Shown here one piece after another: positions 6,476 through 11,396 of a DNA stretch of 11,396 bases. The stretch is taken from NCBI GenBank assembly GCA_964345295.1, contig CAYFQG010000037.1, forward strand, positions 1 through 11,396. Direction: 5' to 3'. This DNA comes from JASBZA01 sp964345295 (GTDB lineage: Bacteria; Bacillota; Clostridia; Saccharofermentanales; Fastidiosipilaceae). Within the stretch, counting starts at the first letter, position 1; the number at the start of each line of letters is the position of its first letter. The notes below the pieces were generated by a model. The model saw only the letters and a program-made list of their open reading frames with translations. It searched no databases and had not been told where the DNA came from. Made by a program: the position numbers and the translations under genes.

Positions 6476-7048
6476 ATGGACAAGTGGAGTACGGAACAAA
6501 AACACTGGATGTTAATGGTTTTGGCCGAAGCCAAAAAGGCCGCCGAAAAAGGGGAAGTACCCATTGCCTGCGCCATCGTGAAAGATAATGAGCTCCTGGC
6601 TTTGCGCCATAACGAAAAAGAGACCTCTCAATCTGTCTTAGCCCATGCCGAACTTTTAGCTTTGGCCGACGCCAACCAATCCCTTCATTCCTGGCGCTTA
6701 GAAGACTGTGATCTTTATGTCTCTTTGGAGCCTTGTCCCATGTGTGCCTCCGCCATCCAGCAAGCCCGCATCCGTCACGTCTACTTTGCAACCGCCGAAC
6801 CCAAAATGGGCGCCTTAGTTTCCCGAGAATCACTATTAGACCGCCCCTATCTTAACCACCGGGTCACCTATGCCATGGGCCCCTTTACCGAAGAAGCCTC
6901 AGCCCTTTTAAAAGATTTTTTTCGCCAAAGAAGGCTTCGAAACAAAAAATTAAATCAAGCTCTGGGTGGCAGGGCCGGCCGCAAAGCTTTTATGGAAGAA
7001 AAAGGCCCGGACTTTAAATCCGGACCTTCTGAAGGTGTTTTTAGATAG
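6476..7048 (+). CDS. tadA: tRNA-specific adenosine deaminase
   Basis: Deaminates adenosine 34 to inosine in the anticodon of tRNA-Arg(ACG), widening codon reading. The cytidine-deaminase-fold zinc site is complete: H57-A-E59, where Glu is the proton shuttle, and PCPMC at 86-90, with Cys87 and Cys90 as ligands. TadA-specific features follow: MGALVS, the LNHRV segment (126-130), and the C-terminal helix ending LLKDFFRQRR near residue 153. The core is normal length, but about 37 further residues (rich in Lys, Gly and Arg) are not conserved. The end of that tail is encoded by DNA that also forms the addA terminator. The ATG has GGGAGG 6 nt upstream. The gene overlaps the end of addA by 8 bp, tail to tail. 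A guanine or cytosine deaminase is a less likely alternative given LNHRV. Confidence 0.94.
   Translation: MDKWSTEQKHWMLMVLAEAKKAAEKGEVPIACAIVKDNELLALRHNEKETSQSVLAHAELLALADANQSLHSWRLEDCDLYVSLEPCPMCASAIQQARIRHVYFATAEPKMGALVSRESLLDRPYLNHRVTYAMGPFTEEASALLKDFFRQRRLRNKKLNQALGGRAGRKAFMEEKGPDFKSGPSEGVFR
6996..7028 (-). terminator. Rho-independent terminator of addA, inside tadA
   Basis: On the minus strand, AAGGTCCGGA (7028-7019), a 7-nt loop and TCCGGGCCTT (7011-7002) pair over 10 positions with one mismatch. A T-rich run follows (TTTTTCTT, 7003-6996). It begins 12 nt after the addA stop. The plus strand lacks an immediate T-run, so it works mainly for addA. Confidence 0.75.
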
Positions 7049-10000
7049 TAAAAATCTCTTCCCGCCTATAGCTGTAGGCTCTTTCATTATGGATGGACCA
7101 AATTGTTATCGCATCCACCGGTCGGTGCAAGGCCTTTTCCAAAGCCGTGGCATAAAGCATCAGCTGGACCCTGTAGCGTTCTAGGAAAACAGCCTCCGCC
7201 TTAGAGGAATGAATTCGGTCCGACTTATAATCCAGCAGGGCTAACTTATCGCCCAGAAGATACCACAAGTCGATAATACCTTGGACCAGGACCGGGCCTG
7301 TCGGGGGCTCATAACGGACCGTAAAGGGCAATTCGCGATAGACTTGTCCTTTGGCCTGGGCTTCCAGGATTTCATAGGCAAGGTCAGACTTTAGATAAGC
7401 TAAAATCTTATCTTCATAACTTTCTAAATACTGCCTTTCTTCCGGCGAAATAAAGTCCTTATCCATGAGATCATCCAGCTGGTCTTTGACATAAGAAGCG
7501 TCGGCCTCCGGTTTTAAGCGGATAAATTGCATGGCCTTATGAAGGAGCGTACCCAGTTCAGACGCAGTAAGTTTGCCGGATTTAAGATTTAAGTCCGGAC
7601 TTTGCTTTGTCAGGTTAATCGTGTAGTCTTCCTCGTCCAGGACCGCTTCTTGCTGGCTCATACGTTTAATTTCACTTACGCTTTGCTTAGGTAAAGAAGC
7701 TGCCTGAATCTTGGCTTCATAGTATTGGTCTAAGGGGCCCTCAATAAAGCCAACCGATCCTTTAGCTAATAAAAGGTCCTCCTCCCGGTCAGAGCTTATA
7801 GTCTTTGCTGTTGTCTCCTCTTCGATAGGCCTATCATAGTGTTCTAAAATAGCTTTATAGCTACCCATGTCCAAGGCCGGTTTGAAGGTCCATATAGAAG
7901 GCTCAGTCAGGTCATAATAGCTTTCCAGATTAGATTTAATCTCCCATTCGTCCTCGGGATACATAGCCTTTAAGCCCGCCTGAACCGCAGGGCTTTTATT
8001 GGACGCCAAGGCCAGCAGAATCATATCCTCATAAGACCCTATAGATTGCAGAAGGGCGCTGTCCAAGCCGATTGTAGGGCTTTGGCCGGCCTTTTCCATC
8101 AAGAATTTTTGCTTGGGGCTTAGCCTGGCCTCTTCATCGATCTCCATACAAAGGTAGAGCTTATTTTTGGCCCGGGTCATGGCCACATAGAAAATACAAA
8201 TTTCCTCGGTCAGGTAACGGCGCTGGCGATCGGTCTGCATGGCCAAAATCAGATGGGACTTGTAGGTATAATTGCCTTCCGGGTCCAAGTTGTTAAAACC
8301 TATGCCTAAGTTTTCCGAAATCATGACGTCACGCGATTTGTCCTTATCTTGCAACTTACTGTGCAGGTCCAAGAGGAAAACATGGCCGTACTCCAAGCCC
8401 TTGGATGCGTGGTAGGTCAATATATGAACGCCCTCACCCGTAGGGTCGTTTTCGTTTTTCATGTTCCGGTCTAAGGCAATCTCTTCTTCAAAATATTGCA
8501 CCAGCTCGAAGAGGTTACTGCGACCGCCGGCATAGAGATTCTCCACCTCACTAAGGAAATCTTCCAAAATATCCAGCCCTTCCCGGCCTTCGCTTTGTAG
8601 GATCTTCGCTTTGTAGTTGTTTTCAAAATATATTTCTTCCAAGAGCGCCCGGGGTGCCATTTGTTTTTCCCGGTCTCTCCAATAGGCCAGGTCTAACAAA
8701 ATTCGCTTAACCTTCAAGGCCAAAGGCCCTTCTACCTCTTCGCTATAGGCTAAGAGGCCTCTATAAAGACCGTCTTTATTTCTATGCTCTTTTTGCCATA
8801 GGCGAATTTCTAAGAGCTCGGCTTCATCCAAAGACTCTTCAAAAAGGCCCGATAAAAGCAAGCTGGCCAAGGGAATGTCCTGGCTGGCATTGTCTAAAAC
8901 CTGCAAGAGGCTGAGCTGCACTTGAAGAAGGTAGGTATCTTGCACCGACCGGGTCTGCTTACGGTTCTGAGGGATGCCGGCCCCTTGCAAAATCTCGGAA
9001 GCCAGATCACAGGTCGTATTGCCTCGGGCCATAATGGCGATGTCGTCATAAGGCACCCGGTCCTCCTCGTGCAATTGCTTGATTTTTTGGCAGATTCGCA
9101 TGAGGTTACGCTCCCTAGGGCCTGCCTTGAGCCATTTTCGGGCCGTCAAGCCTCCCCATTTTCTTGTAAGGGCTTGTTCAAGTTCTATATAGGACCTCTC
9201 CGTTTCGTCCTCCTTAGCTAAGGCAGCGGCCAGGTCCGCGGTTTCGGACTTTACATAGGGCCAAATCTCTATCCGCTCGGATTTTGCGGTATCTTCTAAA
9301 CCCGGTCTAAGTTTTTGTTTAGGCAAATACTCAATCCCCGTAAAGTCCCGGGTCATCAGGCGTTGGAACACTTCATTAGACCCTAAGAGGATACCGGCCT
9401 GGCTTCTGAAATTTTCTTGCAGATAGAAAACTTCATCGGGGCCCGGTGTGTTAAGGAAGATTTTTTCTTTCTCCAAAAAAGTCTCCGGCCGGGCATGGCG
9501 GAAACGATAAATCGACTGTTTGACATCTCCTACCATGAAGACATTGTCCTGACCGATTTGGTCTAAGATGGCATTCTGGATGCTACTGGTGTCCTGGTAC
9601 TCGTCCACATAGATTTCTCTAAACTGCTCTCGGCAAAAGGCCGCCCCGTCCCGGCCTTTTAAAATGGTTAAGGCGAAGTGTTCGTAGTCGGCAAAGTCGA
9701 TTTTCTTTCGGTCACGCTTCAGGGCCTGATAGGCTAAATCTATATCTAAAAGAATTCGGAAGAGCTTTTCGATATAGGGATAGGAAACGACCAGGCCTTT
9801 TTCGATTTCTTCCAAAGGCATGGTCAAAATAGGCGTCGTATCGAAGGCGGTGAAGCCTTTGGCCTGGCTTTCCGTGATGAGGTCTGAGGCATACAAGATA
9901 TCGGCATAGGCCTTTTGGAAATCTTCAAAATAAGACTTAGCCATTTCGTTTCTCAAGGACGGTTTACGCCCCCTGACCTTGGCTATGGCTTTGGCCTCAT

Positions 10001-10904
10001 AAAGCTTGTCCCAAAGCTCTTCGCCGGCTATTTCTCCTCTTTCATAAGCTTGCAAAATCAGGCCCATCGAAGAGGCCATGTTCATAATAGACCGAAGCTC
10101 TTCATCCAAGGCTAAATCCGACTCTTCCTTAGAAAAGAAGTTCCAAGTTCTGGTGTCGAGCTCATGCTTAAGATTGTCTTCACCGGCCAAAGCATAGTCG
10201 ACCCGAAGCTTTAGCTCCTGATAAAGGTAGGCGATAGATAAAGACTTTCCGAAATTTTGGCAGGCATCTTCCAAATTTTCCAAAAGATTTTCCACATAGG
10301 ACCGATAATCGGGTAAGGAGCGGAGATAAAAGAAAAGTGATTTCAAAAGCTCTCTTAGGCCCTTGTCGGTTTTGGCCGAGGCATAATTATCTAAAAGGAC
10401 CAGAAATTCCGGATTCTCACCTTTTTCGGCCAGCTCATATTGGGTCGTAAAGACTTGGGCTATAGCTTCATCCAGATAGGTCTGACTTAAAGAGTCATCC
10501 ATAATCTGAAAGTCCGCTTCCAGAAGTGATTGCCCCTCCTCATCTACGACGTCTTGCGGAAAGCTTCGAATAAGCCAGAGGCAAAAGGCGTGGATGGTCT
10601 GGATATGAGCACGAGGCAGGTGAAGAATCTCATAGCGAAGCCTTGCGGCCCGTGGATCATCTTCCGGAAGCTTTTTCAATGCATCTTGTAAAGCCTTGCG
10701 GATTTTTTCTTCCATGGAGGCTGCGGCGGCATTGGTAAAGGTAATGATCAAAGCCCGGGTCAAACTCAACTCGCCCGCAATAATTCTCTGCACTATCCGT
10801 TCGACCATAACGGCGGTCTTACCGGATCCGGCGGCTGCCGATACCAGGATATTGGACTTGGGTGCATCTATAATCTTTTTTTGGTCGGGAGACGGAAAGG
10901 CCAT
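7041..10904 (-). CDS. addA: ATP-dependent helicase/nuclease AddA
   Basis: Main motor and one nuclease of AddAB, which unwinds and resects DNA double-strand breaks to load RecA. The 1287 residues match the usual size (about 1200-1300). UvrD-like superfamily 1 motifs are in order: Walker A SAAAGSGKT (22-30), motif II VDEYQD (433-438), motif III VGDVKQSIYRFR (458-469), Arg500 in NFRS, motif V LTYHASKGLEY (829-839) and motif VI VAMTRAKNKLYL (907-918). The C-terminal PD-(D/E)XK nuclease is intact: H1122, E1191, D1212 (GIIDLW), D1225-Y-K1227 and Q1247 (QLMLYATAL). The ATG at 10904 lies 3 nt after the addB stop, with its ribosome-binding site inside addB, so translation is likely coupled. It ends 8 bp inside tadA. 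RecB is excluded by the neighbouring AddB; the related RexA naming is a matter of taxon. Confidence 0.97.
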   Translation of the reverse strand: MAFPSPDQKKIIDAPKSNILVSAAAGSGKTAVMVERIVQRIIAGELSLTRALIITFTNAAAASMEEKIRKALQDALKKLPEDDPRAARLRYEILHLPRAHIQTIHAFCLWLIRSFPQDVVDEEGQSLLEADFQIMDDSLSQTYLDEAIAQVFTTQYELAEKGENPEFLVLLDNYASAKTDKGLRELLKSLFFYLRSLPDYRSYVENLLENLEDACQNFGKSLSIAYLYQELKLRVDYALAGEDNLKHELDTRTWNFFSKEESDLALDEELRSIMNMASSMGLILQAYERGEIAGEELWDKLYEAKAIAKVRGRKPSLRNEMAKSYFEDFQKAYADILYASDLITESQAKGFTAFDTTPILTMPLEEIEKGLVVSYPYIEKLFRILLDIDLAYQALKRDRKKIDFADYEHFALTILKGRDGAAFCREQFREIYVDEYQDTSSIQNAILDQIGQDNVFMVGDVKQSIYRFRHARPETFLEKEKIFLNTPGPDEVFYLQENFRSQAGILLGSNEVFQRLMTRDFTGIEYLPKQKLRPGLEDTAKSERIEIWPYVKSETADLAAALAKEDETERSYIELEQALTRKWGGLTARKWLKAGPRERNLMRICQKIKQLHEEDRVPYDDIAIMARGNTTCDLASEILQGAGIPQNRKQTRSVQDTYLLQVQLSLLQVLDNASQDIPLASLLLSGLFEESLDEAELLEIRLWQKEHRNKDGLYRGLLAYSEEVEGPLALKVKRILLDLAYWRDREKQMAPRALLEEIYFENNYKAKILQSEGREGLDILEDFLSEVENLYAGGRSNLFELVQYFEEEIALDRNMKNENDPTGEGVHILTYHASKGLEYGHVFLLDLHSKLQDKDKSRDVMISENLGIGFNNLDPEGNYTYKSHLILAMQTDRQRRYLTEEICIFYVAMTRAKNKLYLCMEIDEEARLSPKQKFLMEKAGQSPTIGLDSALLQSIGSYEDMILLALASNKSPAVQAGLKAMYPEDEWEIKSNLESYYDLTEPSIWTFKPALDMGSYKAILEHYDRPIEEETTAKTISSDREEDLLLAKGSVGFIEGPLDQYYEAKIQAASLPKQSVSEIKRMSQQEAVLDEEDYTINLTKQSPDLNLKSGKLTASELGTLLHKAMQFIRLKPEADASYVKDQLDDLMDKDFISPEERQYLESYEDKILAYLKSDLAYEILEAQAKGQVYRELPFTVRYEPPTGPVLVQGIIDLWYLLGDKLALLDYKSDRIHSSKAEAVFLERYRVQLMLYATALEKALHRPVDAITIWSIHNERAYSYRREEIFTI

Positions 10905-10907
10905 CGA

Positions 10908-11396
10908 CTAGTCCTCCTCTTCAAGCAGTGTAATAAAGGCGTCTTTATAACGGTTGACTTTCTTGCCTTGGATGGCAGCGGCTAGGTCCGTTATGGACGG
11001 TTCTAAGTTGACGTCGATTTTGCCTTCGTCCTTACGGCACATGGACCTAAAAGCACAGTAACGGCAGGGCCCGGCATCGTCCGCAGTAGTTCTGGGCCTG
11101 GCCGAAAAGTCCCCTCCGTAAATAGCATCGACAAAATCAACCGCTCTTTTTTCGCTATGTTTTAAAGCCAGGTCTAAACGGTCCGGGTCCAAACCTATAT
11201 TTTTAAACTTCAAATCGTCCTCGCGGGTTTTCTCCCAGAGTGAGGCGTCGGGTTTCTTGCCGTTTTTCTCATGGTAGCTGGGCCTGGTAATGGGCACATA
11301 GGCGGCATCTTTCAGAACAATTTCCGGATAGTAGGTCTTATAGGCCTGAAGGTAAATCGGTAGCTGCAAGTCCAAACCGTGATAGAGCTTGGGGAA
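10908..11396 (-). CDS. addB: AddB, ATP-dependent nuclease subunit B (C-terminal part only)
   Basis: Partner of AddA; in B. subtilis-type complexes it carries the second nuclease and the Chi-recognition site. Only the last 162 residues are present, and the frame is open at the right edge with no real start. The segment GLDLQLPIYLQAY matches the Q-xxx-Y end of the RecB-family nuclease motif. CRYCAFRSMC gives three cysteines (C-x2-C-x5-C) of the four that bind a 4Fe-4S cluster in AddB; the first cysteine and the catalytic DYK lie upstream, outside the window. The last codons (EEED, stop TAG) contain the AGGAGG that serves addA, and addA starts 3 nt later. Fe-S-bearing AddB rather than RexB-like forms is indicated by the cysteine cluster. 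Confidence 0.93.
   Translation of the reverse strand, partial: FPKLYHGLDLQLPIYLQAYKTYYPEIVLKDAAYVPITRPSYHEKNGKKPDASLWEKTREDDLKFKNIGLDPDRLDLALKHSEKRAVDFVDAIYGGDFSARPRTTADDAGPCRYCAFRSMCRKDEGKIDVNLEPSITDLAAAIQGKKVNRYKDAFITLLEEED
10913..10918 (-). promoter_or_regulatory. addA ribosome-binding site embedded in the addB 3' end
   Basis: AGGAGG on the minus strand overlaps the codons for the final acidic residues of AddB and lies 8 nt before the addA ATG. The layout suggests translational coupling and a balanced subunit ratio. Confidence 0.8.

Noticed and set aside
1..11396. A hidden defence, mobile or CRISPR system
   Set aside because: Nearly every base is accounted for by conserved housekeeping genes; no transposase, integrase, repeat array or toxin-antitoxin pair is present, and AddAB is the ordinary recombination complex.

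Overview
The window looks like chromosomal housekeeping DNA from a low-to-mid GC Gram-positive bacterium (Firmicutes/Bacillota), most likely an anaerobic clostridia-like lineage. Supporting this are an AddAB-type recombination nuclease in addB-addA order with an Fe-S cluster motif in AddB, purine-rich Shine-Dalgarno sites (GGAGG) before most genes, sigma-A-like TATAAT and extended -10 promoters, and a compact greA-lysS arrangement. The taxon is inferred; no marker here fixes the genus.

Left block (1-4057, all minus strand, read right to left): a small single-pass membrane protein of unknown function (3686-4057), an IMP dehydrogenase (guaB, 2105-3613), transcription elongation factor GreA (1580-2050) and class II lysyl-tRNA synthetase (lysS, start 1543, 3' end cut by the window edge). 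Short gaps (72, 54 and 36 nt) suggest co-transcription, with an extra extended -10 promoter candidate just before guaB. The IMP dehydrogenase is the most distinctive gene: it matches, as I recall that sequence, the unusual Tritrichomonas foetus type rather than the usual Bacillus type.

Centre (4058-6475): a 270-nt divergent intergenic region with overlapping inverted repeats, then trxB (thioredoxin reductase, 4328-5266, plus strand), and a strong bidirectional terminator (5304-5333) shared with a convergent gene for a zinc-ribbon, single-pass membrane protein (5367-6104, minus). That gene has a near-consensus promoter. Upstream of it lies the C-terminal remnant of a pyridoxal-phosphate-dependent decarboxylase (6193-6399, minus), a decayed gene.

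Right block (6476-11396): tadA (tRNA adenosine deaminase, plus strand) runs tail to tail into addA (minus), overlapping by 8 bp. The addA terminator hairpin lies inside the last codons of tadA and encodes part of a non-conserved TadA tail. addA and the end of addB (cut by the window edge) form a tightly coupled operon for double-strand break processing.

I found no CRISPR array, mobile element, tRNA/rRNA gene or defence cassette, and no convincing new multi-gene system. The points worth a second look are the IMP dehydrogenase clade, the decarboxylase relic, the terminator-in-gene arrangement, the two uncharacterised membrane proteins and the structured region upstream of trxB.
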